Origin: Marthasterias glacialis
Taxonomy: Eukaryota > Echinodermata > Asteroidea > Forcipulatida > Asteriidae
Assembly (NCBI GenBank): GCA_911728455.2
Contig: OU452226.1
Coordinates: 14,401,938-14,465,937, forward strand
DNA length: 64,000 nt
Direction of reading: 5' to 3'
The notes beneath the pieces were generated by a model. It was not told the origin of the DNA, ran no database searches, and was given only the letters and a program-made list of their open reading frames with translations. The first letter of the stretch is position 1. Each line of letters opens with the position of its first letter. Shown here one piece after another: positions 11,961-23,164 of the stretch. Position numbers and translations under genes: made by a program.

Positions 11961-12385
11961 CGACCAATGACCAACTCTGATGGACTGACCCCTACCTACA
12001 TGTATGACAAACATCCATCCCATGCTGGAATCATGGAACCACTTGTCGTCTTGAATCCAAACTACATTGTTTTCAAAAAGATGAAAATTACATTGAGAGC
12101 AGACCGTCTGCTGCCACCAACCAATACATGAGCCCAACCAGCAATCAATGCCTGTTCTCATCCAAAGTTTTGCGTATAAAACGTACTGATTTAATCTTAT
12201 GTACTGATGTTTAATATACAAATAATGACCTATCTTTATAATATATTTTATGATACAAATCCACACTATGATACATAATACAAGTACTGTAGCGAGAAAA
12301 TTATAAAGTATCGCACTAGAAGACATGATAGTCGCTATAAGATAGTTTTTAACTCAAGACTTTTCTCGTTTAATTTCAAGAACTT

Positions 12386-12661
12386 AGGCCTGTTTCGAAC
12401 GTCGCGCTCTTGCCTTGTCAAATTCAGATTTTCAAATTTTTTGACATTCGACACGGCAGGAGCACGACGTTTTAAACCACTTTTGGAAATCGGAGCATCA
12501 GAGGCTTAGCTCGACCATGGCTCGACAGACCCTGCCGTGCTATTGGCAAAGTTCGGCAGAAGCACAACGCTTGAAACCACTGCTGCGCCAATGTCGCGCT
12601 ATTGCCAAACTTAAATGATTTGACTTTGACACAGCAAGAGCGCGATGTTTGAATCTGGTCT
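12386..12661. mobile_element. Inverted-repeat element with duplicated inner arms
   Basis: Left TTTCGAACGTCGCGCTCTTG and right CAAGAGCGCGATGTTTGAA are inverse over about 45 bp. Inner stretches near 12452-12478 (GGCAGGAGCACGACGTTTTA) and 12550-12580 (GGCAGAAGCACAACGCTTGA) repeat the same end sequence. Confidence 0.7.
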
Positions 12662-13059
12662 CAGGCAAAGCAACTAAACAAATAACTCTAAAATACTGAC
12701 CGGATTTGTAAACTTTGGTTGTTGTTTTTTTTTTTTACGTTTACTTTTTTCCCCTTAGGAGATTGAAAGAGGGAATTAGCGGGAAGAGATATTTATCAAC
12801 TGGTAACCATCATCTTTGTGTGTGTGTTTTCCAATTCAACTGCATGTTAACCAAGCTGAGGGTGGAAGATAAAGTAGTCTGGCTCCCTTTGCATGGAGTT
12901 GGGATTGCAACTATTATCATTGTGTATACAGGGAATCAGAAAAAAGATGGCCACCTTGTGACTATGATCCATATTACACCAAAGCATGATCCCTAGCTGT
13001 AGCAATTTTATGCAGTTCATTCACCCTTTAGCGACCATGTATGAAAATGCCCACAACGG

Positions 13060-13287
13060 CCGTAAACAGCTGCAAGATTCGACCTACTTCCACCCAACCG
13101 GAAAGGTCAAAGTACAGGTCATGTCCTCAATTGACCTTTTCCAATGTTTCCACTGTTAACATAGTACAAGTATGAATATTTCTAAAGCAAATTTCTATTT
13201 TGTATTGGAAAAAATGACTAGACCGGGACTTGAACCTGCAACCTCCAGAGTAGCGTGCCGCTGCTCTACAAACTGAGCTATCTAGCC
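13060..13287 (-). repeat. tRNA-headed SINE, family V
   Basis: The minus-strand head at 13287-13215 is 73 nt: acceptor GGCTAGA/TCTAGTC, A box TAGCTCAGTTTG, B box GGTTCAAGTCC. The anticodon and T stems have mismatches, so it is tRNA-derived and not a tRNA gene. The body (GACCTTTCCGGTTGG, GGTCGAATCTTGCAGC) recurs at 2775-2885. Confidence 0.65.
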
Positions 13288-14137
13288 ATATTGATGTCGG
13301 TCTCCCTATTTTGTCAATATCTTTGTTCAGGGGTGGCAGTCAGAAGCCATATTATTTTCCCTTACACTTTTCGCAGACAACATCGAGTCCGAAAATTCAA
13401 TGGGTTATGGGTACATCTACCACTTGTGGATCCTGGGGTGTCGGTATGCAACCCCCTCTTCACCCCCCAACCCCCAACCCCCACCCCCAAGAATATAAAT
13501 CCAATTCCAGCGTACAATGGCACACTTGATAAGTGGCTGCCAATGACTCCCGATCGGCCACCAACTTATCATGTCCTGGCTCACCAAATGACTCTCTGGA
13601 TCCGCCCCTGCTAACTTTAACAACATACACATAGGCCATGCATTCAGGAGTAGACGTGCACATTCAACGGAAGCATTGCATTGTTTTAAACCAGCACCAA
13701 AAAAAGTATAGATTCCGTTCTATCCCAACATCTACCACAACTCACCTAACAAACAAACAACAAAATAATGACGACCTCCCCCCCCCCCCACCCCCAGCCA
13801 CCAGGGGGGAATTTTTTTTACAACTGCATTGCAAGCACAACATCCTTGCAAAAAAAAAAATTCTTAGATTTCTATCTCTTTGACATAAACTCAATATAGA
13901 ACTCTACAAAGTAGGTACTACTAAATATCTCATTCGTCTTTGGTAGAATATTCTTTCGATTTGTTTGGTTTTTACTGACTTGGCATCTACAGAGTAAAAA
14001 AAACCAAAACAATAATAATAACAATCGTTACAAAAACTTGCATTTTAAATAGATAATGCATTATAGTTGTATTCTTTTAGTCTTTTTTACTAAAGCATTT
14101 TTTTTTTTTTATAAGTTCTCAAAATATTCTTCAAGAT
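13288..14137. other. Low-complexity sequence, possible hAT-type end
   Basis: C-rich tracts (13470-13490, 13776-13795) and A/T runs. GGATCCGCCCCTG at about 13599-13611 and CAGGGGTGGCAG at about 13329 could be hAT-type ends but the flanks do not match. Confidence 0.3.
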
Positions 14138-14803
14138 TTTATTTTATTTCAAAAATATTTCTCTCGGCAAACTTTTTAGTATCAGTACTAATTGCTTAGG
14201 AAACAAAACTTAAAATGGAACTTTTTTTTAAACTTCATTTAAATATTTGTGTACTTTTTATGGTGTAATGACATCATAGTTGTAATTTACGCAATATATA
14301 AAAAAGTATTCAACAAATTGTTTACTCCCATCATGCATTGTAACGGTTGACCATTGACCTAAGCCAGCACTTGACTAGGGGATAGTTTAAAAGCTTAGCA
14401 ACAGTAAAGTCAATGCATCAGAACTGCTCTTGGCAAAACCATTGCATCCTGGTAATAGTCACACCAGTTCCTGACGTTCTTTCCCACTGTTCAGGATGAA
14501 ACCATGATTGAGTACCAGCCTAACCGAACCAAAACCCACCCATTGGTAACAGTTAGTCAACTAAACATTACTAACCATTGCAGTCTAAACAGGGTTAAAG
14601 TGCAAAATAGCTGTAAGCCTTGCTCTTTAAAAAGTTCAGATTGCTTAGTATAAAAAAAAAAAAACAATAGCAAAATGTTTCTCTTGTATGGATTTTGTGC
14701 CTAAATCAATACCCCAAGCCCACTCATTTTATCTAGACGATAAAAAATAAAATATATTTTCTGAGGTTGTTGGTTTCGGTGAAGGGCCATGCTAGACTTC
14801 ACA
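14138..14803 (-). terminator. Probable 3' UTR with overlapping poly(A) signals
   Basis: The stop is followed by AT-rich sequence. On the minus strand two overlapping AATAAA hexamers occur at 14148-14143 and 14143-14138, about 655 nt after the stop. I noticed no earlier AATAAA on this strand. The cleavage site is not visible. Confidence 0.5.
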
Positions 14804-14977
14804 TTAAACAATTTCCCTTCCATCCAGGCTTCGGTCAGCGTTCTTACTGAAGAGCGCCACCAACTCGCTGCTGCTCCGTAGCGGTGAGGCGTGATTGGCG
14901 GCAGCCTCGGCAAAGCTGACCAGCGCCTCGCGAAGACGCTCAATCTCTATTCGCATGGCCTTCTTGTCATTGCGTTC
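14804..14977 (-). CDS. Zinc-finger gene, terminal coding exon
   Basis: The exon follows CTTCCCAG, starts in phase 0 with GAA CGC, and encodes 57 residues ([19 protein letters not shown] onward) ending DGREIV and TAA at 14806-14804. The heptad-like Leu/Ile spacing continues the coil begun in the previous exon, so this tail may mediate dimerisation or partner binding. Confidence 0.88.
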   Translation of the reverse strand, partial: ERNDKKAMRIEIERLREALVSFAEAAANHASPLRSSSELVALFSKNADRSLDGREIV

Positions 14978-17900
14978 CTGGGAAGGGAGAACAGATACAG
15001 TGGAAAACAATAAGGAGACATAAATGTGATGATGTTTCAAATTTCACTTCCCCCCAGGATTTTTCAAAACTGTAGGGCACTCTGGACCCACATTTTGCAA
15101 GTTGGGCCGAAGCAAGATAAATTGAAAAAGAGGTTCTTGGGAAAAAATTTTGTTTGAAAAGCAGTATGTATTCATATAAAAATGGATATTAGTTAAATAA
15201 ATACAGTACATAAAAATGGATATTAGTTAAATACAGTACAAATATGTTGTCCTAGAACAAATTATGGATTAAATTAAATAAGTTACAAAAGGCATGATAC
15301 TTGGCCTTCAGAAACAAAAGTAGGAAAACTTGATTGAGTACAAGGGCTAACTTACATACTTATGGTATTGGCTTTAAAAAATACTTTTCAGGCTTTTTAT
15401 TAACTATTTTGCTGATTTTTCTGAGGGCCAAAAAATCATACATCAGACTTAAGTAGGAAGAATATCATAACTGTTACAATGAGAAGTTGCTGATGACACA
15501 TTTAAAAAATGGATACATGAAATGGATGAATGGATTAAAAAATGTTAAACTTGGCATAATGATAAAACACAAATTAGCATCAAGTAATTAACTATTAAAT
15601 AGAGTGCATGTACATGTATAGGAACAACACCTACTCATTGCAAAGAAGAGAGAAGCCTAGGACATCATTAATTAAATCAAGCTACAGACAGAAGCTGTGA
15701 ACAACTCAAGGCTGTAAACGGTTGGAAACAATTCAAGATGCGGGGGTCGTGGGTTCGAATCCCACTCGAGCAGCTTGTGGATTTTGCTTTCCTGCAGGAC
15801 TAGGGGAAAGCACTGAGTATACAGTGCTCATCACACATCAGTGTCAGGGGTGAAACCAACCTCAAATTCAATATTGAACAAATGTAACATAGCACCGTGC
15901 AAGCCCAAGTCGGGGGCAAAACATGTGGTCGACAATAAGGGAAAAAATGCACGGTGACAAGGTCTTAAACTGCAGTTTAAGACCTGCAGGGTCACGACCA
16001 TGCGATAAAGGCACGACCACAACCCTGCAAAGTCTCAAACCAGCCGTTTAAGACCGAGTCAGTACTCCTTTATTCCCATTCATAAATACCCTTTTTGTCA
16101 TAATGTAGGAAAATCTATAATTGAACTTGTCTGTTTTGTCAAATTGTTCAGTTCCTGTCATCAGGTACCGTTTCATGAAGGGTAAAACTGCACACGATGC
16201 ACAGTGTGTACTTATACAGATTGATTGCATGACGTGTAAATCAGCACCCGCATAAACTTGCACGCCAACATTTGCATGGCTAAGAGCGGCGGCTAACCAT
16301 GTTTAAACCTTTTTACCATGTCTCTACTACACGTTTAAACAAGGCCACATGATCTCCTCTCGACCAATCAGAATGGATAAACTGTACTCTGGGGGTATTT
16401 ATGAATAATAATTCACACATCACGTGGCAGATGGTGTAGTACGACAAGCAAATGTAGCATACACACAAAAGTAAGAAATGCATAAAATATATCACAGGTA
16501 CAAACAATGCACAATGTATAAATGGATCGATAAGCAATGCACATAGATTATTGACAGTGAAAACAATACGTACTATACATGCAACATAAGACCATTTGGA
16601 ACAAAGGGAAAAGGCTTTGTGTAACACCAGGCACATTTTGTCCAGGTACAAGCGTTAGAGTTTCACTTTCCTTGTGAGTGAGAAAGCTGGGTACGATTAC
16701 AGGCCGGAGCCTGCTGCACTGACGCACACAAGTAAAACTCACACAGTGATAAATGTGCATGGCTAGCATTCAAAATGAAAGTTAAAATGTACAAATTGCA
16801 GGGTACTTTCCAAAAGTTTCCACCGGACATCCTAAAGCATTGGTTGCTCTGATACCCGCCCCGCGACACATGTTTGTCGACCCACTCAATAGACCGATCC
16901 ATTGACTACATCACTACTGTACACGTGGACAGCACAATGTGCATCTCTTCAATGCCACACTGTACGTCATGTTTACATTTTCCGATATGGTTTTATCGTG
17001 TCGGACTTCCGATGGCGAAGCCAAGGCTGTGATTGGTCAACACATCAGGGGGCGGGGCCTAATGGATCTGTCTATTGAGGACTCATCTTTGTTCTCCCAT
17101 TTTTTAGAATTAACCTCCACATAGGTTTTGTGCACCAAAGCAAAGTGAGCACGTCCTCACTCTGTCAAACACACGGATCCCTTTTGTTAAAGTCCGTGGT
17201 TTCAACAGTTAGACATCCCCAACATGCAAACACATACACACAGGCCCACCTTGGCCCATGTACCCTACCCCAACTTGGGGGTCTTTTCAATACAAGACTT
17301 CAGTCTAAAAAAAAACATGTTATTGACAACCCACCACATATCACTAGCAAGATTGTTATGGGTAAAACCTATCGTTTTTGTTTTTTTTCCTAGTCCATCC
17401 CCCCTCCCACCAACTCCACTCCTACACCAGCCCCGCCCACAACCCCATCCCCACCCCAACCCATACCCCTCCACTAGTTACCTTGAGGAGCTGTTTCTTG
17501 AGTAGAAGACACTGTTCACAGCAGAGTACACTTTCATGGTTTGGAGTTGGCAGGGCTTGGGGCTGCGTTTCTTGTTCCTGAACTGACTCGGACAACGTCT
17601 GAAGATCGCACGACCTAGAACAAACAAAAACTTCCAGAGTGCAAATCACAGAGAAACACAAAGAGAGGGGAGGGGGGTATGGAACTGCAGTGTTTAGCTG
17701 GGCGGTCAACTAAATCAGGCCATATGTTGAGAATCTACTTAATGCGCACAAAAGTTGTTAAGCAGATAAACAATAATTATTCATAATATTCAGTTCTTAG
17801 ATATCACTTATCACACAGAGTTGTCTCAAAGCGCCACATTGTTTCTACAACTTACACGAAGAGCAATGTTGTATTATGAGACCCATTTGTATAGCACCTT

Positions 17901-20900
17901 GTAATCTGCAAACCAAGCCATAGACAATGGGCAAACCCTTTCTCTTAACAATAAGTGTACTGGGTTCTTTTATGTGCATTACACAACACACAGGGCCTAC
18001 GGCTTAACAACCCATTCGAAGGACGAAGCAGTTATGGTCTTATAGTTATAGTGTCTTGCTCAAGGACACAAGTGCCATGACAGAGAACCGAAGGAGTACG
18101 CCCTCTTATTCTTATACATAACTCTATGGCATCGCGCGAACTCAGCTGTGCAATTCAATTGTTTCATCATAATTTTAGCGCTAAAATGGCGGCGTGATGA
18201 CGTCAGTGCATACTGTTCGTCGAGAAAGCATCATTGACTTTTGGACAATGTTATTTGGTATTTTCACAATAATGAACAATCATCTCGTGACCTTCTTATT
18301 GAAGAATAAACCGGAAAAATGCATGGCTGGAACTCAGAAGAAGATAAAGCATTTAATTTTTATTTTATTTTTTAAGGGGGGGGGATTAGAGGAGAATCTT
18401 GATGGTTTTTGACCAACCTTTAGCCAAAAGCACCTCCTCTCAACACACCATAGCTTACTCAGGACCAGTCAACTGGACTAATCTCCCATTATCTCTCTCT
18501 CTCAATATCAATCCCTCAGTGTGTTTCCAAACAAACTCAAGTCCTTTCCAGTTTTACCCTAAGTACTCTCATTGCCCTCCCACCTCAATTTAATTATGTT
18601 TTCCTCAGATTCTCATTGTTTCAAGTCTGCTTGTACAAAACATGATTTCACTTAAGCATACTCAAAATGTTTTGTTGTAGTTTTGTCAGTCTTCTGAATT
18701 GTTGTTTTCATTCTGTTGTACTATTGTACTGTTTTTCATATCCACCACAAGCCTCTGCTTTTTGGACTTTGCCTCCTCTCTGATAATTTCCTTAAGATAT
18801 TGTACTATTTGTGTGTATTGGAACTAAATGTTACATTGAATTGAACTTGAAACTATCTCAAGAAGTCTCTTTAAGCATACCTTGATCTGCGTCTGGTGCG
18901 GGGATATCGATCATCTTGGCTATTGGCATCCTTCGTCTTGAGGGCTGCAACAGGACGCTGCTGATGGCGGAAACACAATGACGCACTGCTGATATGGGAG
19001 TGCTTGGGGCTTGTGCTTGGAGACAGCGAGGAGGTCGCATCGTTCTGGTTGCAGCAGTCCCGACAGAGGCTCTTGTCTGCATCTGGATTGCCATCCAGAT
19101 ACTCGGACGTGTCCATGGGTTCCTGCTTGATGGCCACACGCGCTCGCTCGTGTCGCTTCCTGTGGGCTCGGAATTCGGAGTACAGCAGGAAGGAGATGCC
19201 GCACTGTTCACATTTGTGTCGATTGTTCGTCATTAGGTCTAGCAAGGTAGGTGAGGGTTTAGTCAGGTCTTCTGCTGCTGAGGTTGAAGCCTTGACTGGG
19301 GGACTATGGTGCTCATCGCTTCCTTCTAAGGCGCTACGACTCATTGAAAGATCTATCACTCCGATGTTGGACCGCGGCGAGATAGGTGCCGCAGCTGCCT
19401 GTTCGTCAAAGCCGTTTTGATAAAATTTGCCATCACCATCCATCCTGGTTAGATGGCTTTCCCGCGCCATGCGTGATGTCTCCAGGATGTAACGGATCTG
19501 GCTGTGGGGATGCTGGTTCTCCGTATTGGCTGGTTCCCCATCGCTCTCGTCCTTTTCCATCTCCTCTTGCTGGCTCTCGATCTTCTTCACCTGCTGCTGC
19601 TGCTGCTGGATGCGTTTCTCCAGCTGCTGCAACATCTGCAGAAGCTCTGCCTTGTTTTGTACGACCTTGGATGTCGTGGCTGCTGATGAGGCGGACTGCG
19701 CGTGGTGATGTTGCACACGGTATCCCGAATCTCCATTCTTATCCACATCCAGTTTGCTCCGGACAGCATGGTTGTTCCGATGATGCGTAAGATCGGAGAT
19801 GAGGTCAAACCCCTTCCCGCACAAATTACACTTGTACTTCTTCTCAAAGACGTCATGGTGGCGGACTCTCTGATGCGTCTGGATCTGCCGCAGTTTCTTA
19901 AACTGCTCTAGACACAACCCGCACTTGTAGGAAGTCATTGCACCCTTGTGTTTACCGCGAGTCCGCTTCGGTGGCGACTCGCCATCCCTGGCGAAGGCCG
20001 CCTTGCACTCAGGATTCTCTGACAGATGCTGTATGAGGTATGTCTCGGACGGGAACACACATCTACAATGGAAGCACGGGTACGTTTCGGGACCGTGGAT
20101 CGTCTCATGCTGGCGTTGGTGATCGCGATCACTGAAGGCCTTCCCGCAGATGGCACACTTGAAGGGCTTCTCGCCGCTGTGTATACGCTGCCAGTGGCGC
20201 TTGAGATGGCACTTACGTCTGAAGGCTTGATGGCAGTCAACGCACTCGAAAGGGCGCTCGTTGGTGTGGGTACGGCGATGACGCATTAACTGGCTGGTAT
20301 GCCTGAGGGTGAATAAAGGCAGTAAAAACCAATCAAGTCCAGCATGACTTCATCTTTTAAACAACTTTCTAATGGAAGGATCCATATATCTGAATTAACT
20401 TCTCAAGTAGGAATTTTCCATGAAACAAGTGATATCAAATCTTCCAAATTTTGATTTGTACGAGGGAATTTATACTGTGTGCACGGCAGCAAATTGCTCA
20501 GGGACAACATACTTGACATTTGAAAACTCATTTTGAGGAAAACTAAAGATCAAATGTGCACTCCCCTGAGGGCAAGTGTAACCACCCAAAAAAAATAACT
20601 ACCAAAGCAATTCCGAGTATACATGTAATGTATTAGATTCTCACTTCAGTGGAGAGCAAAAAGTCATAAAAGAAGCAATAGAAAGCATTCAGGTATTCGT
20701 TACAGGGGAAACACAGTGTGTATGTGACACTCCATGCCAAAAAACCAGGCACTTCCTGCCAAAACTCAAAACTGGATTTATTTGCTCAACAAATAGATGA
20801 GAATATGAGCTTTTAAAATAACACCTAGGCCTGCATGTAGCTTACTGCCTGCCCATGGTCTGTCATTTTGGGAGTCAAGTTACATGTAAAGATGTAGAAG

Positions 20901-23094
20901 TTACATGTAAAGATGTAGCACAGGTCTAGCCAGGCGCGCGTTGCCTAAAAATGCAAGGAGATTCTGACTCGCTGACTGGCGCAGGTCAATTGGGTCAATA
21001 ACCTAAGTATTTATCAACATTATAGAATGTTTAACCAGGAATCTTCCATTTTTTCCCATCCAGCCTGACTGGATTATTCAGCCCGACTTGTAATATTTTC
21101 TCCAAATTACCGGAATTGTTTTCTTTGAGGGTACTGCTGGAACAAAGAAACCTTGACTTGACAAAAGCCAGAAGAACAAAGATTCTCTTTGAAGCACCGG
21201 GAGTTTTGTTTTCTTTATCGAAAAATGCAAAATCGTGAATTGCAAAACTTCGGCCGTGAGCTGCAGCCAAGGATTGTTCCTTAATCTGGAACCAAGGCTG
21301 GAAACTCTGCTCACTCTGACTAACCTCCATTGAGCCGAAATACTATGAATAAACAATGGTGAAAGCCTCACTACGCTCGTAATCCTCTTGAACAAAAGGA
21401 CAAAGGTCTGGCAACAGGGGATTTACACAATAATCCCCACATACCAAATGGGTGAAAACCAGCAAAATATTCAACACAATTTGTCCTCTTTGTCTGGGTG
21501 AAACGAAGCATTGCACAGTAAGTGCATACTCTGTCCACACTCTCTGTAACAAAATGTCCGTGAAACCTTTGTTCTGGTACTTTAATTTTACACAAATTCA
21601 CACGACCTCCGAGTACATAGGTCATCTGGTGTCCACTGGTTAAGACATTGCATCACATTGACATCATTCTCCATGTTTCAGATGTGTTTACTATTAAAAA
21701 CCCCAACCATTCCAAATCCTCAAAAAATCTTCTTCATTAAGATGTCTAATTGCGGAGGATTGAGGACTGTAGGCTCAAATAGCTCATATCACTGGGCTGG
21801 GCATACCAATCTTATCCAAGTCCAAACATTCTGGTGTTGAGTGACCATAGAGTGGAGGATAGTGGAGGATCGAGGTTTCCTGTTGGCAAGTGGGCCTACG
21901 GAGTGAGGGCCTTAGTCAAAATTTCACTATTTCTGAGAAGTGCCTGATTTTGACATGGGGGTCACACAAAAAACATCCTTTCAGGGAGACAATTTCAGTA
22001 AAAATTTTATATATTTGCAGAAGATTATTTACCATTTCATTGTAAATTGTAAACAAAAAGATTTGATGAGGTGGACAAATTAATTTCATTGAAACAGACC
22101 AAATCTAAAGGACAAATATGAACTACTGTTACACTTCAAAACACTATCTTATGAAAATTGCAAAGATCTAATTTCAAGCAATATAAATTTGAATGAGTTT
22201 GGCCGAGTCTTTACCTGAAGGTCATACTACACAAGGGGCAGGTGTAGATAGGTCCCATGTCATCCTCTTCAACTCTCTTTCCATACTCAGTATCTATGGA
22301 CAAATCTCCAGGAGTCAGTATGCCGTCCTCGGCCATCTCATCCCCTTTCTCGGCATCTTCGTACGGAGACGGGACCGGTGTGAGGATCGCCGGCGAGCCC
22401 ACTGAGCCGTTACGGTATTGTTCATCTTTGGCATGTATTGCTGTACTGACACTCGTCTCGTCCTCGCTGATCTGCTGCTGCTGATGATGGGTGTTGCTGT
22501 TGTTGTCGCCATTGGCACTTGGCATACAGAAATGTTTGCGCAGACTGGACTTGCTGACATAGTTCTTCTTGCAGACTTTACACGGGTAGAACTTCTCCGG
22601 CGATTCTGGATCCTGGCCTGGGCTGCCAGCCGAGATGCTGTCGATATCCGGAGTCCGCGGCCGCACCACGGAGCCGGACTGCTGGAGGAGGGCTCGTAGG
22701 ACGTTCCCGTCCGACGAGCCAAGCTGTGAATCTTGCTGCACCAATGCGGCTTTGAAATCTCTCAGCTCAGTGTGATGTGAGATCGTACCATCCAGGATAT
22801 TGTACCTCGTCACCTCCCGGACGCTGTCTCCCTTCCCATGTCGCCGTTTCCGGGACGACCCGACTCCATTCATCGCCGCTGTTGTCTCTTTCCCCGTGCC
22901 GTTCATGGTCTTTGTCTCCGATAAGCTGCCGTCCGAGTCTTCATCTTTCAATGTTTCCCCTTCATCGTAACCAGCGATGCATTTGCGGAAGTCATCTAAC
23001 AGACCTGGTGCTTTCATTGGAGTTGGTGAGTTACTGGCTTTGGTCCGTGACAAATCCATATCTTTGGCATCTAATGTTGCAGTACTGTCGTTAT
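14804..23094 (-). CDS. C2H2 zinc-finger protein, four 3' coding exons (5' end missing)
   Basis: Joined exons 23094-22215, 20302-18881, 17614-17482 and 14977-14804 encode 868 complete codons plus TAA. Counting from the first complete codon: a basic patch SRKRRHGKG (80-88, possible nuclear signal); a C2HC-like finger (169-189); C2H2 fingers at 283-305, 311-334 and 340-362; a C2HC-like finger (367-392); fingers at 418-442 and 449-471; a Gln-rich coiled coil (505-544); VIDLS (608-612), close to the PxDLS CtBP-binding motif; a last finger (655-677); IKQE (684-687), a SUMO consensus; Cys pairs CRDCC (706-710) and CCEQC (798-802); and a C-terminal coil (about 803-835). The linked fingers with TGEKP-like linkers (TNERP, SGEKP) indicate a nuclear DNA-binding regulator; repression through CtBP is inference. 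I do not recognise a vertebrate orthologue. The first visible codon is split, so at least one upstream exon is missing. Confidence 0.9.
15178..15240. repeat. Short tandem duplication
   Basis: AAAAATGGATATTAGTTAAA occurs twice in a row, the first copy with four extra bases before TACAGTACA. Confidence 0.8.
15735..15850 (+). repeat. SINE family K, 5'-truncated
   Basis: Starts at GGGGGTCGTGGGTTCGAATC (B box), then CAGGACTAGGGGAAAGCACT, GAGTATACAGTGCTC and CACATCAGTGTC. The A-box half is missing. Confidence 0.7.
16885..17079. mobile_element. Inverted-repeat element, 195 bp, ends CTCAATAGAC
   Basis: CTCAATAGACCGATCCATT and AATGGATCTGTCTATTGAG are inverse with one mismatch. It carries CACGTG (16922-16927), GATTGG (17031-17036, inverse CCAAT) and GGGGGCGGGGCC (17048-17059). 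It sits in the last intron of the zinc-finger gene and its ends resemble those of the element at 58317. Confidence 0.65.
17482..17614 (-). CDS. Zinc-finger gene, penultimate coding exon
   Basis: The 133 nt exon begins with the third base of the arginine codon left open by the previous exon and encodes 44 residues. These are rich in Gln, Ser and Glu and end [14 protein letters not shown]. The donor is AAG|GTAACT in phase 0. Exact phase agreement at both ends is the main support, since the exon is short. Confidence 0.85.
17615..18880 (-). other. Intron of the zinc-finger gene (1,266 bp) holding a SINE
   Basis: GTATGC donor and TTCTAG acceptor. It contains a degenerate class II tRNA-derived SINE at 17790-18105; 18105-18880 has no recognisable feature except a short G run near 18377. 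Confidence 0.85.
17790..18105 (-). repeat. SINE family L, degenerate
   Basis: Keeps GTGTACTGGGTTCTTTTATG, ATTCGAAGGACGAAGCAG and GTGTCTTGCTCAAGGACACA; the tRNA head is mostly lost. Confidence 0.65.
18881..20302 (-). CDS. Zinc-finger gene, main exon with six of the eight fingers
   Basis: This 1,422 nt exon supplies the second half of finger 2 ([12 protein letters not shown]), fingers 3-7, the Gln-rich coiled coil, VIDLS and the last finger with IKQEP. Its last codon is split AG|G, and the intron begins GTATGC. Reading through that donor gives only Tyr-Ala-stop, so the unspliced frame would add two residues. Its GC content is clearly above that of the flanking introns, as expected for coding DNA. 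Confidence 0.95.
20303..22214 (-). other. Intron of the zinc-finger gene (1,912 bp)
   Basis: GTAAAG donor at the high-coordinate end and CACCCTCAG acceptor at the low end. The intron splits finger 2 between its cysteines and histidines, within an AG|G arginine codon. Apart from a short tandem duplication near 20880-20925 I recognise no repeat or second gene in it. Confidence 0.85.
22215..23094 (-). CDS. Zinc-finger gene, first visible coding exon (internal)
   Basis: The exon has 880 nt. On the minus strand it follows a pyrimidine-rich tract ending TACAG and starts with the last two bases of a split codon (xAT). It ends ACC TTC AG before GTAAAG. It encodes an acidic, Ser-rich N-terminal region, a Gln/His stretch, the first C2HC-like finger and the first half of finger 2. 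An ATG a few codons upstream lies inside the likely acceptor tract and is not a convincing start. Confidence 0.9.
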
Positions 23095-23164
23095 CTGTAT
23101 GTAGCACAATGAGAAAAAAAGATACACAAATATAATCATAGATAAATTGGTGTTAAACTCATAA

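Larger units (their letters stand above)
14978..17481 (-). other. Last intron of the zinc-finger gene (2,504 bp)
   Basis: GTAACT donor and CTTCCCAG acceptor. It holds a SINE fragment (15735-15850), a 30-bp tandem duplication (15178-15240), and an inverted-repeat element (16885-17079) carrying E-box, CCAAT and GC-box words. Around 16069-16092 and 16390-16410 a short inverted pair (attcataaataccc type) hints at another degenerate element. Confidence 0.8.

Noticed and set aside
13215-13287. Functional tRNA gene on the minus strand
   Set aside because: Two mismatches each in the anticodon and T stems and a repeat-family body behind it.
13329-13612. hAT-type MITE with CAGGGG ends
   Set aside because: One end is convincing (GGATCCGCCCCTG) but the other is only CAGGGG and the 8-base flanks differ.
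18994-19790. Plus-strand open frames of 80-138 codons over the zinc-finger exon
   Set aside because: They are antisense shadows of a well-supported exon with correct splice phases.
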